From assembly GCF_000340885.1 (NCBI RefSeq), contig NC_020291.1, positions 4,091,001 to 4,155,000 of the forward strand: 64,000 nucleotides of DNA, written 5' to 3'. The notes below the pieces were generated by a model. That model ran no database searches and had not been told where the DNA came from. It saw only the letters and a program-made list of their open reading frames with translations. The position numbers and the translations under genes were made by a program. The stretch's first letter is position 1; the number at the start of each line of letters is the position of its first letter. Positions 9,450-18,603 of this stretch are shown piece after piece. Source of the stretch: Clostridium saccharoperbutylacetonicum N1-4(HMT). GTDB taxonomy: Bacteria; Bacillota; Clostridia; Clostridiales; Clostridiaceae.

Positions 9450-9878
9450 ATGATTAAAAATTTTAATTTAAGTAAATTAGACTCAGTAATGAAAATTTGG
9501 CTTGACACTAATATAGATGCCCATAATTTTATAAAGAATAAATACTGGATTAATAATTATAATTTAGTTAAAGAAATGCTGCCTTTAGCTGATATTTATA
9601 TATTTGAAGAAAATAATATTATAAAAGGCTTTATAGGAGTTATGGAAGAAAATTATATAGCTGGCCTTTTTGTAAAAAAGGAATATCAAAGAGAAGGCAT
9701 AGGTAAAAAGTTACTAGATTATTGTAAATCCAAATATTTAGTTCTTAAATTAGATGTGTTTATTAAAAACAAAAATGCAGTGAATTTTTATTATAAAAAT
9801 GGTTTTAAAGTTTTAGATGAACATTTTAGTGAAGAAACAAATGAGATTGAATACACTATGATATTTAACAAGAACTAA
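9450..9878 (+). CDS. GNAT-family N-acetyltransferase
   Basis: The 142-residue protein has a clear GNAT core: IAGLFVKKEYQREGIGKKLLDYCK around residues 68-92, with the acetyl-CoA pyrophosphate loop QREGIG, followed by LKLDVFIKNKNAVNFYYKNGFKVLDEHF, the usual beta5-alpha4 'NxxAxxFYxKxGF' motif. The ATG at 9450 follows a GAGGAGAAT ribosome site. The layout resembles the RimI/YhhY-like small acetyltransferases, but the substrate is unknown. An inverted-repeat element sits 12 nt after its stop codon, between the gene and a terminator at 10220. Confidence 0.92.
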   Translation: MIKNFNLSKLDSVMKIWLDTNIDAHNFIKNKYWINNYNLVKEMLPLADIYIFEENNIIKGFIGVMEENYIAGLFVKKEYQREGIGKKLLDYCKSKYLVLKLDVFIKNKNAVNFYYKNGFKVLDEHFSEETNEIEYTMIFNKN

Positions 9879-9889
9879 CTGAATCCATA

Positions 9890-10199
9890 TAGATATCCAA
9901 AGCAAGAATTAGACTTATGTGAAACTTACCGAAATCCAATACATTTGTCTTCTACAGGACTAGTGAAATTTTCGCTGGAAGGTTCTAAATATGGGCTTGT
10001 CGTCATTCCAGCGTGTTCTAGATGTAAAATCTAGACAAGCTGAAATGAAACAAGCCCCCATTAAGAACCTTCATCAGCTCAATTTCACATGCCTGCTCCA
10101 GAAAAATGTATCGTATTTCTAGTGTAGGGTTACGATTATAATTTCTCAAGAGTGTATGCATATTCCATTTATAAGTTTGATTATTCATTTGGATATCTA
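9890..10199. mobile_element. MITE-like inverted-repeat element, copy A (full length)
   Basis: The 310-bp element starts TAGATATCC and ends GGATATCTA, with TA on both outer sides (9888-9889 and 10200-10201). The two halves are imperfect inverted copies over their whole length. The centre forms a strong hairpin in which GAAGGTTCT pairs with AAGAACCTTC, GGGCTTGT with ACAAGCCC and TTCTAGA with TCTAGA. There is no coding sequence. Closely similar copies are at 40465 and 54101. TA duplication and short inverted termini are typical of elements moved by IS630/Tc1-mariner transposases; no such transposase is in this window. Confidence 0.85.
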
Positions 10200-10219
10200 T
10201 AACAAAATAGACGCTTAAA

Positions 10220-10258
10220 AAGACACCGAATTTTACAAAAGAAATTCGGTGCTTTTTT
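10220..10258 (+). terminator. Intrinsic terminator downstream of MITE copy A
   Basis: CACCGAATTT (from 10224) pairs with AAATTCGGTG (to 10251) and is followed by CTTTTTTGC. It probably served the acetyltransferase gene at 9450 before the inverted-repeat element entered between the two. Confidence 0.8.
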
Positions 10259-10274
10259 GCACACTAATTACTAA

Positions 10275-10370
10275 ACTGTATCAACATTTATTTAATAATT
10301 CTTGTCATATCTGAAGTATCTCACAGATAGTTCCATCTAATGTTTTATCTTACTTAAGTCATCAATAAAT
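10275..10370 (-). pseudogene. Decayed duplicate of the 3' end of the DUF4865 gene
   Basis: About 95 nt are clearly homologous to the 3' end and downstream bases of the gene at 11727-12269, on the same strand (compare ACTTAAGTAAGATAA and TAGATGGAACTATC with the parent at 11750-11800). Relative to the parent there is a one-base deletion and a new TGA in the copied frame, so it cannot be translated. It is a leftover of a duplication that spanned the RodA-like gene. Confidence 0.75.
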
Positions 10371-10542
10371 ATGAAACAACAACCTATATCTAAATATTTC
10401 TAAATTATTAAGAAATACTCTTAATTTTACATATATATTAAATTAAAATTAAGATTTATTGTTAATAATTGTTTATTCTCATAAACTAATACATAATTAA
10501 TCTAGATATTAGTTATTTCATTTTTTTAACAAGGAGATTCAA

Positions 10543-11658
10543 ATGAATAAGTTTTTAATTAACAAAAAACTTTTAAAACAATTAGATGTAACCATGCTTG
10601 TAACAGCTATTCTCATTACTATTTTTGGAATTATAAATATTTATAGTGTAACATATTCAGTTTCTGGTGCACATTATGGTGAACTGCAAATATTTTGGTT
10701 AATTCTTGGACTAGCAGTAGTATATTTCATTCTAATATTTGACTATAATACTCTAGGAAAATATTCAAGCATAATTTATTGGTCTGGGATAGCTCTACTA
10801 TTATATAACGATGTTACTAGCAAAGCAGTAAAAGGTGCTTCATCATGGATAAGAATTGGAAATAGAGCAATAGAACCAGGTGAATTTGTAAAATTCGGAC
10901 TAATTTTAATATTAGCAAAAAAATTAGATGACATGGAAGGAAATATAAATAAACCTAAAAACTTTGTTATTTTATCTTTCTATGCTTTTATTCCGATGTT
11001 TTTAATACTTATTCAACCAAATTTAGGGATGACTCTTATTTGCTTTTTTATTACACTAGGAATATATTTTATTTCTGATTTAGATTTAAAAATTCTTGCT
11101 ATTGGTTTTGCAGCTGTAATTCCACTAAGTCTTATAATATGGTTTAGTAATATCTTAAAAGCATATCAAAAGCAAAGAATACTTGTATTTTTAAATCCAG
11201 AATCCTATCAACAAGATTCAGGTTTTCAATTGATGCAATCCATAATTGGCATAGGTTCTGGTGGATTATTGGGTGCTGGCTTTCTAAAAGGAGTTCGTGC
11301 TTCTAGTGGCTTTATCCCCGAGGTTCATACTGACTTTATATTTGCAGTAGTTGGAGAAGAATGGGGGCTAATAGGTGCTATTTTTCTAATAGCCTTATAC
11401 AGTATATTAATTTATAAAATGATTAAATTAGCAAAAGAAGCTAAAGATATTCTTGGTCGTCTTATTTGTGTTGGTACAGCTTCTGGTTTCCTATTTTCAA
11501 TATTTCAAAATATCGGTATGACTATTGGAATTATGCCAGTTGCAGGCATTACACTTCCATTTATGAGTTATGGTGGAAGTTCAATCCTTGTAAATTTTAT
11601 GTCTCTAGGTCTAGTATTGAATGTTAGTATGAGAAAAAACAAACTCAGTTTTTATTGA
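10543..11658 (+). CDS. RodA/FtsW/SpoVE-family (SEDS) glycosyltransferase
   Basis: The 371-residue protein is a polytopic membrane protein of about ten helices. It has SEDS family signatures: GASSWIRIGNRAIEPGEFVKFG near residues 97-118, IQPNLGM near 158, SGGLLGAGFLKG near 237, PEVHTDFIFAVVGEEWGLIGA near 257, and the C-terminal GITLPFMSYGGSS near 337. SEDS proteins polymerise lipid II into glycan strands with a class B penicillin-binding protein. No PBP gene is adjacent, and a cell normally has several paralogues, so the RodA versus FtsW choice is open; RodA-type fits best. The start follows AAGGAGATTCAA. Confidence 0.92.
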   Translation: MNKFLINKKLLKQLDVTMLVTAILITIFGIINIYSVTYSVSGAHYGELQIFWLILGLAVVYFILIFDYNTLGKYSSIIYWSGIALLLYNDVTSKAVKGASSWIRIGNRAIEPGEFVKFGLILILAKKLDDMEGNINKPKNFVILSFYAFIPMFLILIQPNLGMTLICFFITLGIYFISDLDLKILAIGFAAVIPLSLIIWFSNILKAYQKQRILVFLNPESYQQDSGFQLMQSIIGIGSGGLLGAGFLKGVRASSGFIPEVHTDFIFAVVGEEWGLIGAIFLIALYSILIYKMIKLAKEAKDILGRLICVGTASGFLFSIFQNIGMTIGIMPVAGITLPFMSYGGSSILVNFMSLGLVLNVSMRKNKLSFY

Positions 11659-11726
11659 ATAAAATATAAATATATGCACAGATAAGTTGCGCAATCTTCA
11701 ACCAACAAGTATCAATATTTATTTAG

Positions 11727-12269
11727 TCATTCTTGCGATATGTGAAGTATATCATAAATAGTTCCATCTAGTGCTCTTATCTTACTTAAATCATCAATAA
11801 AGAAAAATACATGATATTTCCATTTATCAGGATTATAAATAACCAGAAATTCTGTTTCCTCAATGTTTGGTATATGCTCCATTATTTTATCTTTAAAATT
11901 ATTAAGACTTTCTTGTGGCTTTATTTCTCTAATTATTTCAAATAAATATTTACAATCTTTAATTCTAAATGTTGTAGTATCAATTAATGGTATTCCTATA
12001 TTTACGTTCTGCCATCCAAATGAAGATATTATGTTATCATAAAAACCACTAAACAAAAACTTATTTAATCCATTGCTATCTTTCCATATATATAAAGGAC
12101 AGTAGCTATTTTGCAAATTATTATTTTTTCCCTTTTCTGTTGTTAAATAGAGTTTAAATTTTAAATCCTCAAAACTATCTGTTTTATACCCATTATTTTT
12201 CACTCTATCCCTTATTATTCTCATATTATAATCACTAGGTAGTCCAATATTATATTGCATTGCTATCAT
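11727..12269 (-). CDS. DUF4865-family protein
   Basis: The 180-residue sequence (MIAMQYNIGLPSDYNMRII..., YCPLYIWKDSNGLNKFLFSGFYDNII) fits the DUF4865 family, a small soluble ferredoxin-like-fold group of unknown function, often encoded beside a LysR regulator. Here a LysR gene is divergent from it across 169 nt with an inverted repeat in between. GGAGG lies 10 nt before the first ATG. The C-terminal part (FFIDDLSKIRALDGTIYDILHISQE) has a decayed second copy at 10275. No membrane segments or signal peptide are present. Confidence 0.75.
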   Translation of the reverse strand: MIAMQYNIGLPSDYNMRIIRDRVKNNGYKTDSFEDLKFKLYLTTEKGKNNNLQNSYCPLYIWKDSNGLNKFLFSGFYDNIISSFGWQNVNIGIPLIDTTTFRIKDCKYLFEIIREIKPQESLNNFKDKIMEHIPNIEETEFLVIYNPDKWKYHVFFFIDDLSKIRALDGTIYDILHISQE

Positions 12270-12376
12270 TGGCTTTCAGCCTCCTTTTCAGTTCTATTTT
12301 ATTCTCAATTCATTTATTATTTTTAACAATTACAGTTTAACTCCCCATATAAAAATTGTATAATACTTATAACTAA

Positions 12377-12407
12377 TCTTTAATATCACTAATAATGATA
12401 TCAAAGA
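12377..12407. promoter_or_regulatory. Probable LysR operator between DUF4865 and LysR genes
   Basis: TCTTTAATATCA (12377-12388) and TGATATCAAAGA (12396-12407) are inverted copies with one mismatch, separated by 7 nt. The site lies in the divergent promoter region, 32 nt before the LysR start. It contains the T-N11-A type dyad expected for LysR proteins. Confidence 0.6.
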
Positions 12408-12438
12408 TAAATTAATTATAACGAAAGGTTCTTATATT

Positions 12439-13296
12439 ATGGAAATTAACGATTTAAGAATATTTCAGACAGTTGCTTATGAGAAATCCATATCAAAAGC
12501 CGCTTTAAAACTTGGTTATGCTCAATCAAATATTACAATGAGAATTAAATTGCTTGAAAATAACTTGAACACTACTTTGTTCATTAGAAATAATAAAGGT
12601 ACTATAATTACATCGAATGGAGAAAAACTGCTTAAATATGCAGATAAAATTTTAGAATTAATAGATGAAGTTAATGAAGAATTTATTCCTACTAAAATTA
12701 TTTCTAATATAAAAATAGGCGCTACTCAGACTATTTCTGCATCTATTTTACCTAAAATATTTTCTCTATTTTATGAGAAAAATCCAGAAGTGCCTTTAAC
12801 TTTAAAAACAGAAACTCAAAAAGTTTTAGTTAACTTTATCCAAAAAGCTGAATTAGATGGGGCTTTTATATCTGGTGAAATTTCCTCTTCAAAAATAAAA
12901 AAAATTTTTACTTTCAAAGAAAAGCTTGCACTAGTATCTTCTGTACCAATTACTGATGTAAATCATTTAACTTCTCCTATAATAATAAATTCAGATAAAA
13001 TTTGCCCTTATCGCAAGCTTCTACAAAAATGGTTACTTTATAATAATTCTAAACCAGCCCATATTATTGAATTTGATTCATTAGAATCTATTCTTAGAGG
13101 TATAGCTGACGGACTTGGCATATCTCTTTTACCTAAAAGTATTTTGCCTAACAACAATAAATTCTTTATTTATGATTTGAAAAATGAGTTTTCTGAATTG
13201 GAAGTTAAGTTTATAGCCAATAAAAATTTACAAATAAATCCTTTACTTAAGGACTTTATAAATCTGGTAAATAGTTATATCTCTAATTCTTATTGA
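12439..13296 (+). CDS. LysR-family transcriptional regulator
   Basis: The 285 residues begin MEINDLRIFQTVAYEKSISKAALKLGYAQSNITMRIKLLENNL, the standard LysR winged helix-turn-helix. An effector domain follows (IKIGATQTISASILPKIFSLFYEKNPEVPLTLKTE, later SILRGIADGLGISLLPKSIL). It is divergent from the DUF4865 gene and probably controls it through the inverted repeat at 12377-12407. The effector is unknown. Confidence 0.93.
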   Translation: MEINDLRIFQTVAYEKSISKAALKLGYAQSNITMRIKLLENNLNTTLFIRNNKGTIITSNGEKLLKYADKILELIDEVNEEFIPTKIISNIKIGATQTISASILPKIFSLFYEKNPEVPLTLKTETQKVLVNFIQKAELDGAFISGEISSSKIKKIFTFKEKLALVSSVPITDVNHLTSPIIINSDKICPYRKLLQKWLLYNNSKPAHIIEFDSLESILRGIADGLGISLLPKSILPNNNKFFIYDLKNEFSELEVKFIANKNLQINPLLKDFINLVNSYISNSY

Positions 13297-13351
13297 TTAT
13301 TTTAATATAAATCATTAAAGTTCAAAGCTTTTTCAAATCACAAAACCAAAA

Positions 13352-13383
13352 GGAGAACCTCCTCTACCTAGACCTGGTTCTCC
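13352..13383 (-). terminator. Intrinsic terminator of the deformylase operon
   Basis: GGAGAACC (13352-13359) pairs with GGTTCTCC (13376-13383). On the minus strand the hairpin is followed by TTTTGGTTTTG. It lies 16 nt after the deformylase stop codon. Confidence 0.75.
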
Positions 13384-13398
13384 TCAATATACCCATAA

Positions 13399-13854
13399 TT
13401 AAAGTTTTAAATATTCAGTAACAAAATCTGTAAAAAGAATACCATCTAAATGATCTATTTCATGGCAAAAACATTTTGCTAAATCTCCTGCACCAGTTGA
13501 TATTATTTCTTCACCTTTTTCATTAAGCGCCTGTACTTTTACTGTTTTTGGTCTTAATAATTTTCCAAATACATTAGGATTACTCAAACATCCCTCAATA
13601 ACTTCTTGACTGCCTTCCTTACTAATTATCTTGGGATTAACTAATTTTATTAATCCTTCTCCCATATCTATAACAACTAATCTTTTTAGTATACCTATTT
13701 GTGGTGCTGCTAATCCCCCACCATTTTCTTCATTATACATAGTTTCAGCCATATCATTTAGAAGCTGTCTTATCTTTTCGTCTACCACCTCAACTTCTCT
13801 GCTTTTCTTTCTTAATACTTCATCACCAAAAAGTCTAATTTGCCTTAATGCCAT
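13399..13854 (-). CDS. def: Peptide deformylase
   Basis: The 151-residue enzyme carries all three deformylase motifs: GGGLAAPQIG (around residue 46), EGCLS (around 88) and CHEIDHLDG (around 130). They provide the Cys and two His ligands of Fe2+ and the catalytic Glu. It removes the formyl group from nascent protein N-termini. The ATG directly follows the TAA of the XRE regulator gene, so the two are translationally coupled; AGGAGGG in the end of the regulator gene serves as ribosome site. A def gene away from fmt/priA and tied to an XRE regulator suggests a secondary deformylase copy, which is inference. Confidence 0.97.
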   Translation of the reverse strand: MALRQIRLFGDEVLRKKSREVEVVDEKIRQLLNDMAETMYNEENGGGLAAPQIGILKRLVVIDMGEGLIKLVNPKIISKEGSQEVIEGCLSNPNVFGKLLRPKTVKVQALNEKGEEIISTGAGDLAKCFCHEIDHLDGILFTDFVTEYLKL

Positions 13855-14091
13855 TTATATTGCCCTCCTGCTTAACTCTGCTCTTGATTTTCTTTCACTT
13901 TGTTCAAAAAGAAACACCTCTTCTATTGAGCAGTGAAATACTCGTGAAATGTCATAAGCTAACCATATAGATGGTTCATATTTTTCTGTTTCAATAGAAT
14001 TTATTGCTTGTCTCGATACTCCTACAAGTTCTCCCAACTGTTCTTGTGTTAATCCAACAGCTTCACGATATTCTTTTAATTTATTTTTCAT
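13855..14091 (-). CDS. XRE-family (Cro/CI-like) small regulator
   Basis: The ATG at 14091 (78 residues, [12 protein letters not shown]...) has AGGAG nine bases upstream and is preferred to a TTG two codons earlier. One HTH_3 domain fills the protein: [47 protein letters not shown]. This is the YgzD/YozG-type short regulator, often paired with a membrane or stress gene. Here it is coupled directly to the peptide deformylase gene, with no gap, and likely regulates that operon. Confidence 0.92.
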   Translation of the reverse strand: MKNKLKEYREAVGLTQEQLGELVGVSRQAINSIETEKYEPSIWLAYDISRVFHCSIEEVFLFEQSERKSRAELSRRAI

Positions 14092-14286
14092 TAACAATCA
14101 CTCCTGTAATGTTTACCTTACATAAATTATATTCAACTTAGATTTTCATGTCAAGTTAACATTACATTTAACATGTTTTTATCTTACATCAATTTAACAA
14201 TTTATACTCATCCATTGCTGTGTGTAAACGTAAAATTATGATAAAATAGTATATATACATTTTAAAAATAGGGAGGGGAAAATAAT

Positions 14287-15759
14287 ATGTTATTTAGAAA
14301 AGCACCATGTCATGAAGCAGAATGTATTATTAAAAATGTTGAAGATAGATTAAGTGGTAAGGATAGTGATAAACCAATAATAGATTATCCAATTCATAAG
14401 ACTATTTTTTCTCATTTTGATAGACTTTTAGAGGGAGAGAAGAAAATGTCAGTTAGTGCTAAGAAAATGTTAGAACATACTTCTTCACTAAGCGACTTTG
14501 ACGTCAAAACAAGCTACTCTTCTAATAAGTTAATTGACTTTGCAAAAGATATGTCTATTGTGAGTGAATCTAATCTTGCAGTAGTTGAAGAAATCACAGC
14601 AAATATGAATCAAGTCAATAATTCTATCAATATTACATCAGACACAATGAATCAGTTATCAGAATCTTCAAAGGCTTTAGTCGAAAAAAATGATGAAGGT
14701 ATGCATGAACTAAAGGAAATTAAACTCTTAAAAGAAAATGTTGTTGAAGATATGAATAATTTAAGTGAACAGATTAAAAATTTAGTTCAAATGGTAGCAA
14801 AAGTTAATGAAATAGTTGATGGTGTAGAAGAAATAGCAGAACAAACAAACCTCCTAGCTCTAAATGCATCAATTGAAGCTGCACGTGCTGGAGAAGCTGG
14901 AAAGGGTTTTGCTGTTGTTGCTGAGGAAATTGGAAAACTTGCAGATAATACAAAAATAAATTTAAACGATATGAGAATTTTTGTTAACAATATACATGTT
15001 GCAGCTACAAATGGTCGAGATAGTATGGAGCATACAATTACTTCTACTATGAACATGAATTCAAAATTAGATGGAATTAATGATACCATTATTGAAAATG
15101 TATCATTATTAAAAGAAACTATTAATGATGTTAATCAGTTGTCAGAATCGATGAAAGAAATAAGAGAGGCAACTAAACAAATTAATGTTGCAATGGACTC
15201 TTCAGCTAAAGATGCAGAAAGATTAAATTATATGACACAAGAAATTCATACTGATGCCGTTGAAAGTGCTGAAAATGCTAAACAAATATCAATGATTGAT
15301 ACTGAATTAAGCGAAATAGTTAAAGAAATGATATCCTCCTTAAACGGTGGAATAAATGCGCTCTCAAACAATGAACTTGTAAATGCTTTAGTAAAAGCAA
15401 AAGAAGCTCATAACAAATGGATGGGTAATTTAGGAAAAATCTTAACTGAGATGAAAATTTATCCAATACAAACAAATTCAAAAAAATGTGCTTTTGGCCA
15501 TTTCTATAATTCTATTAATATTTCTCACCCAGATATTGCACCATATTGGACGGCTATTGATAAAATACATCATGAATTACATAACACTGGGACTAAAGTT
15601 ATTGAGGCTATAAAAAGACATGACAAAGAACATGCTAATGACTTATATTCTCAGGCTGAAAAATTATCAAAAGAAATTTTTACGTACATAGATACTATTA
15701 TCGAAGAAATCCAAAAGAAATCTAAATTAGGAATAGAAATATTAAAAGAAGCAAAATAA
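14287..15759 (+). CDS. Soluble methyl-accepting chemotaxis protein with CZB domain
   Basis: The 490-residue receptor has no membrane helix or signal peptide. An N-terminal helical region leads into the MCP signalling domain, whose hairpin tip reads [39 protein letters not shown] (around residues 180-218). A C-terminal CZB domain follows (HNKWMGNL near 377, [10 protein letters not shown] near 399, H near 413, then [12 protein letters not shown]). CZB domains bind zinc through a conserved Cys and three His; all appear present. It is therefore a cytoplasmic receptor probably sensing zinc or oxidants that affect the Zn-Cys site. It stands alone, after a GGGAGGGG ribosome site. Confidence 0.93.
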   Translation: MLFRKAPCHEAECIIKNVEDRLSGKDSDKPIIDYPIHKTIFSHFDRLLEGEKKMSVSAKKMLEHTSSLSDFDVKTSYSSNKLIDFAKDMSIVSESNLAVVEEITANMNQVNNSINITSDTMNQLSESSKALVEKNDEGMHELKEIKLLKENVVEDMNNLSEQIKNLVQMVAKVNEIVDGVEEIAEQTNLLALNASIEAARAGEAGKGFAVVAEEIGKLADNTKINLNDMRIFVNNIHVAATNGRDSMEHTITSTMNMNSKLDGINDTIIENVSLLKETINDVNQLSESMKEIREATKQINVAMDSSAKDAERLNYMTQEIHTDAVESAENAKQISMIDTELSEIVKEMISSLNGGINALSNNELVNALVKAKEAHNKWMGNLGKILTEMKIYPIQTNSKKCAFGHFYNSINISHPDIAPYWTAIDKIHHELHNTGTKVIEAIKRHDKEHANDLYSQAEKLSKEIFTYIDTIIEEIQKKSKLGIEILKEAK

Positions 15760-15840
15760 TAAAATATAATTTCACGTAAGCGTCATATTTACGACCTATA
15801 TGTTTTCAGCAGAAATTATAGTCTAAAAATTTCATAATAA

Positions 15841-15890
15841 AATGGCTTCCTCATCAAATCATTTTCTATACTATATTAATGGAAGTCATT
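15841..15890 (+). terminator. Hairpin after the chemoreceptor gene
   Basis: AATGGCTTCC (15841-15850) pairs with GGAAGTCATT (15881-15890) with one G-U pair; the loop is 30 nt. Only a weak T-rich tract follows, so the terminator role is moderately supported. Confidence 0.45.
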
Positions 15891-15986
15891 CTATTCTATT
15901 TACTAATTCATTGACGCTTACTAACTTTTTTATTATTCTTTGTATATAAAATATAATAAGGCACACATTCTGCGTGTTATTTTAAT

Positions 15987-16199
15987 TTACCTAAATAATA
16001 CAAATCGTACTACTAAAATTATATAAAATCCTGTTATTATTGATTTAATAATTATATTCCAATGCCTATTTTTCCACATCTGATATAATCCTACTGGTCA
16101 AAAAAATAATAAACAACCAACAAGAATAAGCTGTTCTCTCCAATTTATTTCATATAATTTACGTAATGTACTATCATTTATTTTTAAATACTTTTTCAT
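15987..16199 (-). pseudogene. Small membrane protein gene broken by an in-frame TGA
   Basis: Reading from the ATG at 16199 gives 33 residues (MKKYLKINDSTLRKLYEINW then REQLILVGCLLFF), a TGA at 16098-16100, and then 36 further codons in the same frame (PVGLYQMWKNRHWN, then IIIKSIITGFYIILVV) to TAA at 15987. The two parts read as one two-helix membrane protein. A GAGAGGG ribosome site precedes the ATG. A nonsense mutation at a phenylalanine/proline junction is the simplest reading. Confidence 0.65.
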
Positions 16200-16299
16200 A
16201 AAACCCTCTCATTTTCAAAAAATTTATAACATAGTAATTATTTTAACCGTCATAAGTAATAATATGTTTTATCTCATTTTTAAATTAATTATAATTCTA

Positions 16300-16728
16300 T
16301 CATTTTATATTCTTTTTCATATAATATCGTTTATGATTATGAGGACATTCATTTAATACTCCGAAAACTTCATATCCTTGCTTTATATAGAAATCTTTAG
16401 CTTGAAAATCAAATGTGTCCAAATGAATTAACTTGCATCCTTGACCTATTGCTATTTGCTCGACTTCATTTAAAAGTTTAGTACCAATTCCCTCTTTCCT
16501 AAAAGTTTCCTCAACCCACAAAGAATCTATATAGAGGCAATTCCAGCAATACATTTTGCTATTTATTCCTGCAATAATTTCACTATCATTATTCTTGATA
16601 ATTCTATTTATACATACAAAAGCTTGCTGCTGAGTTTGAGGAACTTTAGATAAATTATAATTCACCAAATTTTCTACAACTAATTCTGCTTCATTTTCAT
16701 TACTTTCTTCTATAATATAATTATTCAT
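16300..16728 (-). CDS. GNAT-family N-acetyltransferase
   Basis: The 142-residue protein has a good GNAT core: LYIDSLWVEETFRKEGIGTKLLNEVEQIA around residues 66-95 with the acetyl-CoA loop RKEGIG. It continues with CKLIHLDTFDFQAKDFYIKQGYEVFGVLNECPHNHKRYYMKKNI, which matches the YobR/'N-acetyltransferase with YYMKK tail' group. Family members acetylate small amines, but no substrate is visible. It is a single gene with its own AAAGGAGTCAC ribosome site. Confidence 0.9.
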   Translation of the reverse strand: MNNYIIEESNENEAELVVENLVNYNLSKVPQTQQQAFVCINRIIKNNDSEIIAGINSKMYCWNCLYIDSLWVEETFRKEGIGTKLLNEVEQIAIGQGCKLIHLDTFDFQAKDFYIKQGYEVFGVLNECPHNHKRYYMKKNIK

Positions 16729-16872
16729 AATTGTGACTCCTTTATTTTACTATTATACTTTTCTATAAAAATAGTAAAAAGAGCCACTCTTATCAAATAT
16801 TAACTGTTTAGTGGTATTATCTTACTTTTTATTTAACATTATGATAATACCCTGAAAATGAAATTAAAAATT

Positions 16873-17826
16873 TTAATTGTTCAGATTTATCTCTAACAAT
16901 GATTCAAAAAACAACTTAGGTTGATCTACCATAGTCATATGTCCTGCATTAGGTATTAAATACATTTTTTTATGTGGTGAATTAATGATTTTAAAATACT
17001 TTTCTGCAAGAACATATGGAGTTTGCCAATCATTTTCTCCTAAAATATAATAAATTGGTACTTTGTACTCTGCCGATTCAGATCTTATATTAAATTTTCT
17101 CCAATATTCTATTATTTCTTTATTGACCTTATCTATTTTTAGTAATGAAAAAATATCTGTTAACTTAAATATTGGACTTCTAATTAATTCAATGACTGCA
17201 GATAAATTGAAGTTAACTGCTAGATTATATTTTCCCTGAATTTCACGTAATTTTTCAGATTTCTTCTTAAATTCAATACCAGATAATCCAACTGGATAAT
17301 CACCTAAGCCTTCAAGTATTTTTAATGATCTTTTATCATTAGCCTGGAACGCCAATTCTCTAACCTTTTCATAACCCAAACGCTCATTATCAAACATATT
17401 TATAACCTGACCAACCCCAATATAGTAAGCAACTTCTTCTGGATATTTTTTAATAAATACACTTCCTAGAATAGTTCCCCATGAATGACCCATTAATATA
17501 ATTTTTTCTTTATTATATTTTTTCTTTAAATATTGAATTATTTCAAATAAATCCTTTAACAATAAATCCATCGTTGGATATTTATCTGGATTCTTAATTA
17601 AAGTTTTTCCAGCGCCACATTGATCCCAATGTACCACTGTAAAGATTTCTTCCCACTTTTCTTGAAACATATGTGAAAGTGAAGATTCTGCAAAACCTGG
17701 TCCTCCGTGTAAAAATAACATCACTTGATTATCAGCTTTTTTACCAGCATGAAATAAATATTGGTTCATGCCATTAATGTGTATATATTCCTCAAAATAA
17801 ATTACTCTGCAATTTTTATTTTTCAT
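16873..17826 (-). CDS. Alpha/beta hydrolase, proline iminopeptidase-like (S33)
   Basis: The 317-residue enzyme shows the S33 peptidase layout: VMLFLHGGPGFAESS (oxyanion loop HGGPG, around residue 37), VVHWDQCGAGKT, the nucleophile elbow GHSWG (around residue 115), a helical lid, then LGENDWQTP with the acid Asp, and NAGHM with the catalytic His (around residue 298). HGGPG plus WDQxGxGxS is typical of prolyl aminopeptidases and related esterases. It should be cytoplasmic. The MarR-type gene lies 97 nt upstream in the same direction, so the two may be cotranscribed. Confidence 0.88.
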   Translation of the reverse strand: MKNKNCRVIYFEEYIHINGMNQYLFHAGKKADNQVMLFLHGGPGFAESSLSHMFQEKWEEIFTVVHWDQCGAGKTLIKNPDKYPTMDLLLKDLFEIIQYLKKKYNKEKIILMGHSWGTILGSVFIKKYPEEVAYYIGVGQVINMFDNERLGYEKVRELAFQANDKRSLKILEGLGDYPVGLSGIEFKKKSEKLREIQGKYNLAVNFNLSAVIELIRSPIFKLTDIFSLLKIDKVNKEIIEYWRKFNIRSESAEYKVPIYYILGENDWQTPYVLAEKYFKIINSPHKKMYLIPNAGHMTMVDQPKLFFESLLEINLNN

Positions 17827-17923
17827 AACTCAAATTCTCCTTCTTTATTGCAAGAGCATTAGTCTTTTTTACACGCGAACTTATCTAGAAAATCTTTTTA
17901 TAATCAAGAAATTTTCAAAATAA

Positions 17924-18478
17924 TTATCTTGAATTTCTCATTTCAGAAAAGTTAGCTAATATTAATTTTAAATCGTCTTCCAAATCAACATTAGGAATTT
18001 GAACATTTTCTTCAAATCCATCCATTTCAACACCATCAAAACTATATAATTTAATTAATAACTTCCAAAGAGTTTCTATTTCTTCCCTAGTAAAATCTTT
18101 AAAAATTTCTACCATGAAATTAACTCCAGCATCTTTTCCACATTTAATCATAGCCTCAATGCCTTGTTCAGTTAAACAAATGTTAACCGCTCTTTTATCT
18201 TTTTTGCTTGGCATAATAGATATAAAGTTTTTCTTTTCAAGACTTTTAATTAATTGAGTTACATTTTGTTTAGTAGTTCCGAGCTTTTTAGCCACGTTTA
18301 TAAGAGTAGTTTCATCTTTAGGCAAATGAAGTACTGCAAGCATTGTCATATACTGCCTTGATGTTAATGGAGCACAATATTGATCCCCTAAAACTTGAAG
18401 TTTATTTGAAACTGAAAAAAGACTTGAAAATGCTTGTTGCATTATGTGTAATAAATAAAATTCTTTTTCATAATCCAT
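17924..18478 (-). CDS. MarR-family transcriptional regulator
   Basis: The ATG at 18478 (184 residues, MDYEKEFYLLHIMQQ...) has AGGAG nine bases upstream; a 15-codon longer frame has no ribosome site. The winged helix (LTSRQYMTMLAVLHLPKDETTLINVAKKLGTTKQNVTQLIKSLEKKNFISIMPSKKDKRAVNICLTEQG) is typical of MarR with the DKR wing. A perfect 11-bp inverted repeat lies in its own promoter, and a similar palindrome lies before the BAAT-like gene immediately upstream. It probably represses itself and that gene. Ligands are unknown. Confidence 0.92.
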   Translation of the reverse strand: MDYEKEFYLLHIMQQAFSSLFSVSNKLQVLGDQYCAPLTSRQYMTMLAVLHLPKDETTLINVAKKLGTTKQNVTQLIKSLEKKNFISIMPSKKDKRAVNICLTEQGIEAMIKCGKDAGVNFMVEIFKDFTREEIETLWKLLIKLYSFDGVEMDGFEENVQIPNVDLEDDLKLILANFSEMRNSR

Positions 18479-18514
18479 TCTGTGAATCTCCTTTGTAAAG
18501 CATAAATTATAATC

Positions 18515-18549
18515 TATAGACAATGGTTTTAGTCAATACATTGTCTATA
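18515..18549. promoter_or_regulatory. Probable MarR operator, autoregulatory
   Basis: TATAGACAATG (18515-18525) and CATTGTCTATA (18539-18549) form a perfect inverted repeat with a 13-nt spacer, 37 nt before the MarR start codon. The half-site resembles the palindrome at 20002-20027. Confidence 0.65.
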
Positions 18550-18603
18550 AATTATATAACTTTACTCTGGAAATATCAATAATACAAAATCTTTACAGTA
18601 TAC

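Noticed and set aside
16098..16100. TGA as a selenocysteine codon
   Set aside because: The position is within a hydrophobic helix of a small membrane protein, with no redox motif and no obvious following hairpin; a nonsense mutation is simpler.
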